From: Strigamia acuminata
Lineage: Eukaryota > Arthropoda > Chilopoda > Geophilomorpha > Linotaeniidae
NCBI GenBank assembly: GCA_949358305.1
Contig: OX442314.1
Coordinates: 40,680,581-40,744,580, forward strand
Reading direction: 5' to 3'
DNA length: 64,000 nucleotides
The position numbers and the translations under genes were made by a program. This document shows positions 31,958 to 42,745 of the stretch, piece after piece. The notes below the pieces were generated by a model. It saw only the letters and a program-made list of their open reading frames with translations. It was not told where the DNA came from and did no database searches. Every line of letters starts with the position of its first letter. Positions within the stretch are counted from its first letter, which is position 1.

Positions 31958-32575
31958 ATGGTAACAGGAATCTTTAGAGGCGAATTATCCGCCGAAGTCA
32001 GACGTTTACGACAACTTGGTCAGACGTGGGAAGATGTGAGACAAGAGTTCTCAAATGCCATCGCCGCACATTGGGGCTGTAGATGCCGAATTTGTGGACG
32101 GCTAATGGTGGCCGACCCCGTTTCCTGGAACCTAAGGATCGATCCGCCATCACCGTTGAGATCCAGATTGCTTTTTGGTTGGCTCTTTCCCACGGAGGAG
32201 GAAGACACGGACTTCTACGGGTTTTTCCGAATCCCACACGCCAAGAGAAACGATTATTTGGACGCCATCTGGGAGAAACTAAAGGCCCGGAAGGATGAAG
32301 TTATGCGGAAGCTACTAGAGGAGCAAGCATGGTGGGCCGATCGTCACAAACATTACGACTTAGCAGATCTCGCCAGTTCACAGTACGAGATGCACATTCT
32401 GGGAATGGCCGGACATTTCGGCCACGCTCGTGCCCGATTCCGTGACTGGGAACGTCAAAGAGACGCATATCACGACCAAGAACGCAATGATAAGCGAGAG
32501 CGGTCGAGTTCAGTTGCATCAAACGAACCACGTGCCAAGATGACCTGTGGCAATCACCACAATACGGCTTTAAGA
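31958..32575 (+). CDS. Element B ORF4, 5' portion, interrupted by element C
   Basis: 206 codons from ATG 31958 before the insertion. The cysteine cluster CRCRICGRLM is at residues 41-50. A Trp/Arg-rich region follows (WEKLKARKDEVMRKLLEEQ, WADRHKHYD), then RFRDWERQRDAYHDQ, which should be helical and basic. The frame reaches the AAGA target duplication at 32572-32575 and continues in the same phase at 43373 beyond element C. Read from the genome as it stands it would run into C's LTR and stop at 32647. The uninterrupted length would be 494 residues. There is no known domain and no membrane segment. Like the third ORFs of A and C it is downstream of pol and cysteine-bearing. Confidence 0.75.
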
Positions 32576-33198
32576 TGTGAGTGTTCGGACGGACGCCACG
32601 TGGTCGGGGGAGAGCCACGGAGGCGCTGGACGCAACACACACGATAAAACAAACCACGAAATACACGGAGACACAATATAGTATTAGTTATGGCTTTATT
32701 GGATGTCTAGGGGTATGATTGTAGTGTCCCATAGTGTATTTCCCAAGGCGGCGGTTCCTTCGAACCGTCCCTAATCAGACCGCGTGGCACGGCGGCCATC
32801 GGCCGCCATGACACACGAGGTCGGTGATCGGTTTTGGGCCACGCCGCCGAAGTTACGGTTAACGTCCGGCGGACGTGGCGCAACTGGACGCTCAGGTCCC
32901 GGCGGGCGATATCATCGCCACGCCGATAGTTTGGGTTATCTCAATAGCCAGTTTCGGAGGCGGTCGCAACACGACCGTTCGCCTTGCTGGTTGATCAACA
33001 ACTCTCTTGTCCCTACGGGGACCAACCACTTCCGGAAGGGCGACTTCCGGGGCCCGATCCTGCTTGACCAAAGGCCCGCAGCTCCACCTGGTTGCGGGGG
33101 ACCGCAACAGGCTGCGCGAGATACGAGAGGCGCTAGAGCTGCGCCAAGTGCATTGCCGTTGCAGTGCAGCGACCCGTGCGCAGGGGCAGCTGGTCACA
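32576..33198 (-). repeat. 3' LTR of element C (623 bp)
   Basis: It is a direct repeat of 42746-43368 (offset 10170). It is GC-rich in its first half, with palindromic words such as GGCGGCCATCGGCCGCC. The polyadenylation signal AATAAA on the minus strand is near 32695. Open frames across it are present in both copies and carry no motif. Confidence 0.95.
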
Positions 33199-33210
33199 TT
33201 TCCCCCCCCT
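33199..33210 (-). other. Polypurine tract of element C
   Basis: Read on the minus strand, AGGGGGGGGAAA directly abuts the 3' LTR start TGTGACC. This is the expected plus-strand primer position. Confidence 0.9.
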
Positions 33211-33698
33211 GGAAAAAGGTAAGTACGAGGGGGTACAACGCAATCACTGAAGTGGTTGTTGAAAGTTAACACATCGCATTACTTTTCTTTTTTCAGATTA
33301 TCAGATGACCATATTTCGGACGAGCCATCAGCTAGAACGAAGATCACCGGTAGGAATGCACTTGGGAAAATAACAACACTACAAAGGAACACACACACAC
33401 TTACCCCCAGGATGGAAAACTTGTACAATTTAAACACTATTGAAAAATAAAAATGTAAAATAACACTTGTAATTTAAAAATATATATGAATAAAAAACAC
33501 TTTTTGAACTTTAAAATCTAACATTTGTAGTTATTGAATCCATTTAACATTAAAAGGTAAGTATGCTAATTTTAACACTTTGGAATAATTAATAATAAAA
33601 AAAAAACTTGTTTTGACAATAAAAAAAAAATTATTTCTGGCACTATAAAAGTCTTAACAGGCTTGGCCAAAATCTCCTTTAAAACGGCGGCGAAAACT
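33211..33698 (-). other. 3' untranslated region of element C
   Basis: 488 bp between the ORF3 stop and the polypurine tract. It is AT-rich, with A/T homopolymers near 33600 and no open frame of note on the minus strand. A short CACACACA run lies at about 33390. Confidence 0.6.
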
Positions 33699-34964
33699 TC
33701 ACTGCAGCGATTTCCCCGGTGTGGGTGGCGTATCGTCGGTTTTTGGCTCTTCTTCAGTTTTGTCGTCGACGAATTCTTCTGCTAGCTTCTTGCGTGACTT
33801 CTTATTCGACTTCTTTTTCACAGCGGTAGCTTTGGGCTCGGGAACGACTGGCGGTGGTGGTGGCGGCGTGTGCGACTCCTCGTTCGGTGCGCCGTCAATC
33901 TGCATCGCGGTCTCGATCGTTGCTTCGGTGGCGACTACATTGTTGTCGCAAACTGGTGGAGGATCCGCGAATCCCTGGAACACGACGTTCGTCGGGCGTT
34001 CTCCAACCATCGGCGGCATAATGACAGCCGGCGTCGCCGCTGTATTGGCACCAAACATCGTTTGCGGTAGTTGGCAGGCTGCTGGAAAAGCGATTGCGGC
34101 CGCCGTGGCTTTGGTCGAGATCAGGTTCACAATACCTTGGATTGGTTGAGGACCGTACTGTCCCGCCCAAGCTGTTCGTAGCTCATCGGGAGTTTTTTCC
34201 GTTTGAGCTGGGATTTTCTTAACGAGTGCGCGTGGTGTATTCGATGTGATTGTGGCCGATGGCGCAGTCAATTGCTGATGAGCCGCTTTCTCGGCGTCTC
34301 TTTTCGCCATTCGGTCCTTATGGTCCGCGTGTTTTTTCGCTCTGTACCGAATTTTCGCTTCGGTGTTCACGCTTCGTTCACTCAACGTAGGATTTTCGAT
34401 CGCCACAAGTCGTCGCATTTCCAGCAATTTCTCCGAAATGTTTGGACGGGCGGTCGGTGGTTGGTGAGGAGTTGGGGCGACGGTACTTTGTACGGTCGCT
34501 TTTGTCTCCTCGGCAGCCTTCTTTTTAAGCACAAATGGCTTATGTGGCGGACGAAGAACCTTCTGCGACGTCGTCGCTGCGGGTTTCTTCGTAGAAATAT
34601 TGGTAGAGGCAGTCGGCGGCGGTTGAGAGCGTACGCTCTTTGTTGCCGTTTTCTGTCTTTTCTTTGGGGGTTCCGTCGGTGTGGCATTCGCCGCACTCGC
34701 TTGTTCCCTGTCTGCGACTTCCCTTTCGCGTTCTGTGCGCGATCGGACGCGCATCCAGTTAATTTGTCGGTGATGTTGTGGAATCGGCTGACCGGGCAGC
34801 GTCATGAACATGACGAACCATTCCTCGAGTGGTTGGTCCGCCAGAACGATTTCGTCTCCGCCGCAGTTCATGCACGGGATCCGCGATAGATTCCACAGCG
34901 TGATGTAGCCGAAGCCGTTACAGATTGGGCACTGAACCCATTCGTTGTTTCGGTGATTTTCCAT
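33699..34964 (-). CDS. Element C ORF3: paired-CxxC, Pro/Ala/Lys-rich accessory protein
   Basis: 421 residues from ATG at 34964. The N-terminus has CPIC (12-15) and CMNC (31-34), spaced like CPLC and CLNC of A's ORF3 (15 versus 17 intervening residues). In both proteins Gly and Asp follow the second pair. A Trp/Phe/Met segment follows (WFVMFMTLPGQP), then a long low-complexity region rich in Thr, Pro, Ala and Lys with basic clusters, and a Lys-rich C-terminus. No signal peptide or transmembrane segment is visible. It lies 221 bp after pol. The shared cysteine pairs suggest a zinc-binding module common to accessory ORFs of these gypsy elements, while the rest has diverged beyond recognition. 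Nucleic-acid binding is a plausible guess. Confidence 0.8.
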   Translation of the reverse strand: MENHRNNEWVQCPICNGFGYITLWNLSRIPCMNCGGDEIVLADQPLEEWFVMFMTLPGQPIPQHHRQINWMRVRSRTEREREVADREQASAANATPTEPPKKRQKTATKSVRSQPPPTASTNISTKKPAATTSQKVLRPPHKPFVLKKKAAEETKATVQSTVAPTPHQPPTARPNISEKLLEMRRLVAIENPTLSERSVNTEAKIRYRAKKHADHKDRMAKRDAEKAAHQQLTAPSATITSNTPRALVKKIPAQTEKTPDELRTAWAGQYGPQPIQGIVNLISTKATAAAIAFPAACQLPQTMFGANTAATPAVIMPPMVGERPTNVVFQGFADPPPVCDNNVVATEATIETAMQIDGAPNEESHTPPPPPPVVPEPKATAVKKKSNKKSRKKLAEEFVDDKTEEEPKTDDTPPTPGKSLQ

Positions 34965-35185
34965 CGTTTTTCCAATCTTTTCGTTTCGATTTTCCAGAGA
35001 AGTTCCACACGACTGGTCAGTGGCGATCGCAGCGAATAAGTGATTTGGACAACGAATGGTGGTGGCTAAGTATAGAACCGGAAGACGTTTCGCGAACGTT
35101 TAATTGGCGTATGGACCGCAGATGTTTTGTAAACAGTCTGTGATTGGTCCAAATGGGTCTCCCGATTTGAAGTGTCACCTAGCGG
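34965..35185 (-). other. Spacer between pol and ORF3 of C
   Basis: 221 bp without a gene. No strong splice acceptor was recognised immediately upstream of the ORF3 ATG, unlike elements A and B. Confidence 0.4.
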
Positions 35186-38100
35186 TCAATCCCGATATCG
35201 GATCGGTAAAACGTGATTTCTCGAAGGTCTATTTGAGTCCGAATTTGGTTTTGGTCGAGCCGTCGTGGGTTTTTGTGAATCCACTTGTGGCAACAGCAAG
35301 GGTTTTATTCTTTTTGGTTTCCCAAAAGGTTTTACTGGTGTTGGCAACTTAGTTGCGATACCAGATTCCGTTGGTTGCACTGGAGTTGGCAATATTGTTG
35401 CTGTTCCAGTGTCCACAGGTTGGTTTTCAAGAACTTCTTCATCTTCCTTATCTAAAATGGGCCATTCAGCCTTTTCTTCTGAGGGGATGAATCTCCTGAG
35501 TTTTACAATGTTGTGTGTACCCCTCGCTTGCAAAGTTATTGGTTTCGCAAGGGCATACGCATTGTTGTTAAAGACTTTAGTTATTACATAAGGTCCTTCA
35601 AAGCGATCCTCAAGGGACGCAGCATATCGATTAGCAGCATTGGACAATGGGTGGGTCTTTAGTAGAACCAAGTCTCCAATTTCGAACTTATCGTCGCTGC
35701 GGTGTTGATCGTAGTAAGTTTTCTGTTTTGCTTGGGCCAGACTCTTATTTTTAAGAGCTGCAGCAATCAGAGTACGGTGTCTAGCGACTAGCATTCTGAC
35801 AGCGTCGTAGGGCCTATTTGGGTCGAATGGGGTGTCATAAGACACATCTCGATTATCCCAAAATGGTCGCAATTCCCTGCCATACGTCAGCATTGCTGGT
35901 GTAAAACCGGTAGACACATTTGGGGCAGAATGCAAAGCAAAATTTATCTGGTCGATGCATCTGTCCCAGTGATCGTGCTCAAATGTAAAAATTCGAAGCA
36001 TAATCTTGATATTCCTGTTTACGCGCTCAGTCAGGTTAGTCTGGGGATGGTAAGGCGTTGCTTTAATTGGCACAACCCCTGCATCGTCACAGAGAGTCTG
36101 AAACACGTCAGAAATGAATTGGGGGCCATTATCGCTCAACATGAAACGGGGGCACCCATGACAGCTGAAAAATCGTTTTAAAATTGGTGCAATTGCAGTC
36201 ATTTTGGCGGATCTCAGCGGTGTAGCTTCCATCCAGCCGGTGGCATAATCCACCACAACTAGAATGAAGCGATTTCTGTTCGAGGTTCTAGGTAATGGAC
36301 CTATTAGATCGATTCCTATCTTCTCAAAACGACCAATTTTTGGAGAAGTTGGGACCATCAATCCCTTTGGTTTTCTCTGAATCGGTTTGCAGCGTTGGCA
36401 GCGATTGCAGCTTGCTACATGAAGTTTTACTTCTTTTTGCATGCCAGGCCAGAAATAAACTCTTTTCAATCGCTCTAGAGTTACTTCAACTCCTCCGTGA
36501 CCAGCCATCGGATGGTCGTGAATTAGTTGAAGTGCTGCGAGTTGCAGAGATGGTGGAATAAAGATTTTAAATCCAATTCCCAAATCCTCTTCCTCCACAA
36601 AGAAATCAGTTTTAAAAGGTGCATAAATAATAAGCATTCCTTTTCTAGTGAGTGTGCAGTCGTACTGCCTTTCTTCCAAGAACTTAGGAAGTTCTGGTCG
36701 AGGTTGTCCATCATCCAATTCCAACCATTCGATTAGTTTTGAAAGATGTTTATCTGCACGCTGCTGTAATATAATGTTCTCGAAAGACATCGGGTAATCG
36801 GTCTCATTTGTGAGATAAGCTAGAGCAACAGGCTCTATAATCTCTGTTAGAGTTGCTTTTCCTTCTAACGGATTGCCATTATCAAGAGAGACTCTGGATA
36901 AGGCATCCGCGACTTGATTGTCGGTGCCTTTTCGGTACTTGATGGTGAAATTTTCATTCTGCAATTTCATTGCCCACCTAGCCAGTCTTCCAGCTGGGTT
37001 TTCCATTGTCATGAGAAATCTCAGAGCATGATGGTCAGTCTCAACTTGGTACTCAGAATATTCAATGTATGGTTTGAACTTATCAACAGCCCAAACCACA
37101 GCTAAACATTCCAAATCAGTGGTGCTGTAGTTGTTTTCCGCGCCTTGCAGAGTTCTGCTGGCGTACGCAACTGGTCTTCAAGCACCATGGTCATCCAGTT
37201 GCATGAGGACTGCACCGAGCCCGCCGCCACTAGCATCTGTATGGATGGTAAAGTTGCGAGCGAAATCAGGCAGAGGTAGCACAATTCCTTTTGCAAGCTG
37301 GTTTTTCAGATATTCGAAAGCAACATTGCACTCTTCAGACCATTCCCATTTTGTATCTTTCTTTAAAAGGGCAAAAAATGGTTTTTGAGTAATACTCAGT
37401 TTTGGAATTAGAGCAGCATAGAAACCCACCATCCCAATAAAACGCTGAAGCTGTTTTATACTGGAAGGGGTCGGATAATTTAAAATTGCTTCCACTTTGT
37501 CGTTGTTTGGGCTATAACCCCCATTTGACATCGTGAAACCAAGAAAGTTTAATTCTTCAGGGCAAATAAATGACTTTGACGGACTCGCTGTCAATTTGTT
37601 TTTATCTAATTTTGACAATATGTCATCTAAATGCTGAAGGTGTTCTTCAAATGAGTCGCTAAAAATGATAATATCATCGAGGTAAGCGAGTGCCCACTTG
37701 TGTTGTGCAGTTCCAAGAACTTGATCCATCATTCTTTGAAATGCACTGGGTGCATTGCACAGTCCGAAGGGCATACGAGTAAATTGGTATGTTCCATCAG
37801 AAGTAGAAAAAGCAGTTTTCTTCTTGTCACTTGATTTAAGTTTTATTTGGTAATAACCTTTAGTTAAATCCAAAGTAGAAAAGAACTTTTTTCCACCTAA
37901 ACAGGCCAAAATCATAGAAATTGAGGGCATCTGGTAGACGTCCTTAATTGTGATCTTATTTAGCCAGCGAAAGTCAATACAGAGGCGGTACCCTCCGTCT
38001 TTCTTTGCAACAATCACGGGGGGATTTTTATAACTCCCCTCGCAAGGTTCGGCCCAACCATCTCTCAGCAATTCAGCAACCAATTCGCGATAAATCTCAG

Positions 38101-38953
38101 CTTTCTTGGGATTCATTGGTCGGTCTTTGCATCGAAATGAAGGTGCATCTCCAGTCGGAATTGGATGTTCCAACGTGGGGTGGCAGCCAGCTTTGTCACT
38201 AAACACATGTCTGTATTTTTCTACAAGAGTTAAGATTTGAGATCTCTGCCTTGGTGACAAATTGCTTTTTGCTAACAGTCTCTGGCTCAAATCAGCCGTG
38301 GAGACAGAAGGTGACTTTGATTCTGCAACCAAAGCATCCCATCGATCCATTATTGCATTTCCAAGTTCTTCAGGCGATGGTGGGTCGTCGAAGGGAAATG
38401 TGTCATGTGGAAAATCAAGAAAGAAATATTCTCGATCTGTTAGATTGAGAACAATCCTATTTTCGATAATCCAAGAGCAACCTAATAATATAAATTTGGA
38501 AGCTGATGGAAGAACAGTAAATGTCACAGGGATTTCACCACCCCGCCACTTGAGTGGCAATGTGATTGTTCCGATTGGACGTGTTGGTCTATCGCCAGTG
38601 TATACAACTCGATTTTCTAAAAATGGAGTCATAAAGTGCAAGAGGTTTAGCTTTTTAAGCATTCCTCCGCTGATGTACCTATGGGTTGCCCCAGTATCCA
38701 TCAGAGCGGTGACTTTTAAGCCGTTTAGTGTTGCTTTGAAGTAAGGCAGGGGAGTAATACTCTTTCCTGTCTTTAAAGCAACGTTAACATGATCGATTTC
38801 AGGTTCTGTGGAAAAAACCACGCGAGGATCTGGCTCTGTGGATGAAATGTCATCAAATAGCGCATCCTCCATGTCTTCTTCCATTGGAATCAACACAATA
38901 GTGAGAGCGCAGTCGTCAGTTACTCGGGGGTTTCTGTCGACTGCGACTCCTCG
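35186..38953 (-). pseudogene. Element C Pol with one in-frame stop codon
   Basis: This is the -1 frame entered at 38953 on the minus strand. Aspartic protease: MDTGATHRYIS near 38700. RT: LDLTKGYYQIKL near 37878 and catalytic YLDD at 37684-37673. RNase H start: [16 protein letters not shown] near 37246. A TGA at 37180-37178 then ends the frame within RNase H. The same frame resumes at once (PVAYASRTLQGAENNYS, then ECLAVVWAV) and runs to the integrase: HDHPMAGHGG zinc motif, IDLIGPLP, LSDNGPQF and NLTERVNRN. It ends at 35186. A CGA-to-TGA change at a CpG would explain the stop. Otherwise the frame is intact over 1255 codons, so the defect is recent. Without readthrough this copy makes no RNase H or integrase. 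Confidence 0.93.
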
Positions 38954-38959
38954 TTTCCC
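38908..38959 (-). promoter_or_regulatory. Programmed -1 frameshift signal, gag-pol of C
   Basis: On the minus strand G GGA AAC (38959-38953) is in X XXY YYZ phase with gag (GGA, AAC codons). A 7-nt spacer is followed by an 8-bp perfect stem, CGCAGTCG (38945-38938) with CGACTGCG (38915-38908). The stem can be extended by GAG/CTC across a one-base bulge. The 22-nt loop holds the gag TAA. The pol frame is open through this region. The same heptamer type is known from retroviral gag-pro junctions. Confidence 0.88.
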
Positions 38960-40521
38960 GCCATGTCAGGCCAGCCACCAAATTCATTGGCTGCAAGCAT
39001 AGCCTGCATCATGCTGTGTTGGGCAGCGGCGATTGTTTCCATTGCTGCTTTAGCGGCTTCCACTTTAAGGGGGCAATCCCTTTCAAAGTGTGCGCCACCG
39101 CAGCCCCAGCAACCGCCAACTCTTGGTTTGGTCGCATAATCTTTGAGCCTATTGCTCGGGACTAGCGCCTTCTCGTTGCCTTCTGCGGCCTTTGTTGCTG
39201 CTATCGCAGCATTTCTAGGCGCAGGGAACAGTGTTCTATTGTTTGGATTTCTCAATCCAAACGGAACAAATTTCGGTTTATCTCCACCCGCAGCATTTGG
39301 TATTGTTACCATTTGCTGGTTGGATTTTTGAATTGGCGTAACAGTTTCTGTTTTTGCCGCCTCAATGATTGCTGCATTTGTCACAGTTTCCTGATTTATG
39401 ATCGCGGCCTCCGTAGCAATGCAGGCTCTCCTGAGCGACGCCCAAGTGTTCTCCAAATTAATGGCATTTGCGACCATGTTTTTGGCCGCTGGGCGCAGAA
39501 TTGCCAGCACTTTTTGAATTTGCTGGCTCTCGTGCACAGGAATAGTCAATTGAGCGTATAACTTCTCGAGTCTTATCACCACTTGGGTGGCAGACTCATG
39601 AGACAGTTGCTGTGTTTTAGCGATTTCTGCTAAAAGCAGCGCATCGCTCGGACGAAAATGGGTGATAAATTCATGTTCGAATTCCTCCCAATTCGTTTTG
39701 GCATGAGAAGAGAACCATGTGGCCGCATCTCCTCGGAAAAACTTAAACAAATGCTCAGCAAGCACTTGGTTCAGATAGGGCAAAGCAAAGCGTAGAGAAC
39801 GTTTTAAATCAATAAGGAAAGACTTAGCTTTCGTTTTGTCCCCTGCAAACGCTTCAATTCCAATGGATTTGACTCGTTTACTTAGCTCTACTTCATCCAT
39901 TGGCCTGGGAGCAGGCATAGCCTGGTCAGTTTTGTGAAGAAACTTTTCTCCCCAAGCCAGAAAAAGAGGATTTCCAGTCGTAGGCGTTGAGCCTGTGCTG
40001 GATCCAGAGTTTGGTGTTGTCACGGTGGGAGAAATCGTGTTTGAGATTGCAGATTGTGCTCTCAAATTCGATTGTCCAGCCGCCACCACGCTGTCAACGA
40101 TAGCTTTTTGACTAGCTATCATCTTCAACAAGCTTTCATTCGATAATTTCGCAGAGTCTAACTCCTGCAAAGCATGAGTTAACCGGTCGCTAATATCACC
40201 GAATTCCGTGCGCGTTTGCGTTAATTGACGCATAGTGCTATCCGATTTGTCTTGGAGTTCCACCAAGTGATCGGCTACTTTCAGAAGCGTGTCTTCCCAC
40301 ACTTCGTAGGTTGTCATATCATCGATAACTAGATTAAAGACGTTGCAAGTCGTTTCAAGCATCGCTTGATCCAACAATTTAACTTTAGGACTTGACATAT
40401 TGTCGTTTGAAGAAGCAATCGAATTATTATCCGAGTCGTTCAAATCTGAATCCGTTGCGGGTGTGAAAGAATTAGGTGCAGGAGAGTCCCACGTGGTCTT
40501 ACCAGTTCTGGTCGCTGGCAT
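38920..40521 (-). CDS. Element C Gag polyprotein
   Basis: The frame is open from 40614, but that codon is TTG. The first ATG (40521) gives 533 residues. A Ser/Asn/Asp-rich N-terminus is followed by a predicted helical region (about residues 50-150, heptad-like KVADHLVELQDKSDS), a Ser/Thr/Gly linker, and a capsid-like Retrotrans_gag segment (about 220-340, with GDAATWFSSHAKTNWEEF). A basic/Asn stretch comes next, then a single zinc knuckle CWGCGGAHFERDC. The knuckle has CX2CX3HX4C spacing, one residue shorter than the usual CX2CX4HX4C. The C-terminus overlaps pol across the frameshift signal. The frame is intact. Confidence 0.93.
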   Translation of the reverse strand: MPATRTGKTTWDSPAPNSFTPATDSDLNDSDNNSIASSNDNMSSPKVKLLDQAMLETTCNVFNLVIDDMTTYEVWEDTLLKVADHLVELQDKSDSTMRQLTQTRTEFGDISDRLTHALQELDSAKLSNESLLKMIASQKAIVDSVVAAGQSNLRAQSAISNTISPTVTTPNSGSSTGSTPTTGNPLFLAWGEKFLHKTDQAMPAPRPMDEVELSKRVKSIGIEAFAGDKTKAKSFLIDLKRSLRFALPYLNQVLAEHLFKFFRGDAATWFSSHAKTNWEEFEHEFITHFRPSDALLLAEIAKTQQLSHESATQVVIRLEKLYAQLTIPVHESQQIQKVLAILRPAAKNMVANAINLENTWASLRRACIATEAAIINQETVTNAAIIEAAKTETVTPIQKSNQQMVTIPNAAGGDKPKFVPFGLRNPNNRTLFPAPRNAAIAATKAAEGNEKALVPSNRLKDYATKPRVGGCWGCGGAHFERDCPLKVEAAKAAMETIAAAQHSMMQAMLAANEFGGWPDMAGNEESQSTETPE

Positions 40522-42725
40522 TGACACAATGTGACCAAAAGCAGGACCGCAGCTTGCAAGGTGAACAAGTGGAATTAAGTCACGACCAATGAGGAGACAG
40601 GAGATTAGGCTCAAGTAGCCATTCTTGGGAGAGGGATTAGTGATGTCACTTCCCCCCCCTGGTTTCCCATTGGTAGAAAATTAAAATAATTCATAGAATC
40701 AATTTCCCAGAGTTCCAAGAAAATGTCGAAATTTGAAATTCCAATCATTCTCGAAAATTCCGAGATTTCCACATGTTTTTCTATTGTCTTTCCAGTCGCC
40801 ATGTTTGATTTTTAAAATAAAAACAAAATTTCGACCGTTTTAATGTTCCAATTCCTACATTTCTGCAGAAAAAACAACACTTTTTGAAAAAACAATAGTG
40901 ATTTTTCGGTTTGGAACTAGAAGTTCTGAACCAGATCAAAATGGTCTGATTCCACAAAAACATGACTTTTGTGCTTTTCTAAAAAAGCACGAAATCATGT
41001 CTGTAGAACTTCGAAATTTTCAAACCAGTTAATTTTATCATTGTTAGCAACAAATAACAAAATCAAACCGCGCTAGCGCGCAGACAAACCGATTCTTGAT
41101 GCCTCGCAAGAAGAAACAGAGGAAGAAAGATAAGAAAATAAAAATAAAAAATTACAAAATACTGGGTGTTTTTTAATCTAAAAGACACCCAAAAAGTTCC
41201 AATTTTTAGCAGAAGGTTTTTGCAGATATTTACACTACGGGGATATTGTTGCAATCTCTTCTTCTGCCCCAAGAGACCAACAAACGCGCCCGCTCACCCC
41301 TTTCGGAGACTCATTCCAGTCTGCACGAGGCTGCCTTTCGACAGAAACGTGCCTACACTGAGATGTCTGTTCATCCCAATGAAATGGTGTTTTTTGTGGA
41401 ACAGTCAGTTGCACTTAAAGTAAGAAGGAAATGCATCTTCTGTCCCTAGTCGCCTTGGGTCCCACCCTTCAGCCGCCATTGTGAAGCCATATCGCCCTCC
41501 ATTTGACGCTGTATACAACCCGGCATTTGAGGTGATTATTACCGCTGTCAGGTGTGGAGTCCCAAGAAAACCATGAAAATCATAGATAGGGAAGTTTAGA
41601 GAAAAAGTAAAAAATGAAAAAGATGTAAAAACAACTAATTTCCAAATTACAGAGATTGCTCCAGACTGTGGTTTGAGCACAGTCCTTTAACAAACTGCAG
41701 TAGCCCAGAAATCAAGCAAGAGTGAATAAAATTCAGAAACAAAAGTTACAGGCTAGATTCCCAATCTTTTTTCAAAGTTGGTAGCTACCTGAACGCACAG
41801 ATATCGTTCCTACGCCCTAACGAACTCTCTGTGCCATTTGAGCACTTCACCATCGGTATCCCCGTACCTCCGGCAGCTCTCCCTGCTGTCCGTGTCCCAA
41901 TTTCAGCAACTCTTGGGTTAAATACGTTAACTTGCAGTTGCCTACCAACCAGTACACGGGACAGGGTAGGATTATGACCGATGTGAACCCGGATGAGCGC
42001 CTTGAGCAGCCACAACGCAACCCATAAATTATGAGTCGCAACAAAAAACAAGGCAGTCTTCCCATGTGTGCGGACACTTCGCTGCTACTCGGGTCCAACT
42101 ACACGCCAACTCACCGCACGTGACTGTTCCCGCGCCAGCGACCACTAAGCTAGCAACCTGCATCCAAGCGACTAAACGTCCTACAAGAAATTTGATGTCA
42201 CTCAAAGCTCAGTTCAACATCGCCTCCTCGCCCGGCCCATAATGGAACCAGTGATTGCAGCGTGGCACCTGGAATATGACCGCTTCTCCCCCGTGGGATT
42301 TGGTTTGCTGGTGGCCACCAGCGCGCCTCCTCCACGAATCGAGTTTGAATACGCTGCAGACTGTTCCATTACTTTTACTTGGGCTGCGCACCAAGAAATA
42401 GAAATAATAAAGAAGGTTTGGAATTATATTCCCCTCCTAACCACTCAGTTTTTTAGGCTAAGCTAGAAAGGAATAGAAGACCGTTGGAAAGTGTGGCTAG
42501 TGTAAGTCCCGGCTTGCCAGTACCCAGGCAAGCTGGACATGCAAAGCCACCAATTTTTGTCTGATCAGGGTCCAATGGTCAGCGATTAGCGGCCGTTTCG
42601 CCTGCTGACCCCCTATCACAATCATGACCAAGGAAATTTCCCCCTCTAGTTGAAAGAAAAAATTCATTTAATATTGTGCTTCACACAATCAGTAAATTAG
42701 AATAGTATTCGCAAGAGAATTCAAA
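40522..42725 (-). other. Long leader of element C
   Basis: 2.2 kb between the primer site and gag, with no recognisable coding region. Short minus-strand frames (41405-41680, 41785-42051) lack motifs. At 40643-40662 (minus strand) the sequence CCAGGGGGGGGAAGTGACA nearly duplicates the 3' polypurine tract plus LTR start. The length is unusual. It could contain a degenerate insertion, but I found no terminal repeats. Confidence 0.55.
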
Positions 42726-42741
42726 ATCCTGGACGGGCCCA
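42726..42741 (-). other. Primer binding site of element C
   Basis: Minus strand TGGGCCCGTCCAGGAT starts four bases inside the LTR boundary. It matches the tRNA-Pro-type site of element B except for two missing G residues and one substitution. Either the primer is a variant tRNA or the site is mutated. The position supports the role. Confidence 0.6.
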
Positions 42742-42745
42742 CAAT

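Noticed and set aside
24031-32575. B as a separate element ending before C, with the 3' LTR at 51.6 kb belonging to another element
   Set aside because: Identical 1178-bp LTRs, the AACT duplication and in-phase continuation of ORF4 and ORF5 across C and D show one element.
32784-33269. ORFs across C's LTRs (32784-33269, 42954-43538 and minus-strand partners)
   Set aside because: They are GC-rich LTR sequence open in several frames, with no motifs and no conserved termination, since they end in different flanks.
42476-42660. tRNA or other small RNA gene in C's leader
   Set aside because: I could not fold a cloverleaf or find A/B box promoter elements. No tRNA gene was recognised anywhere in the window.
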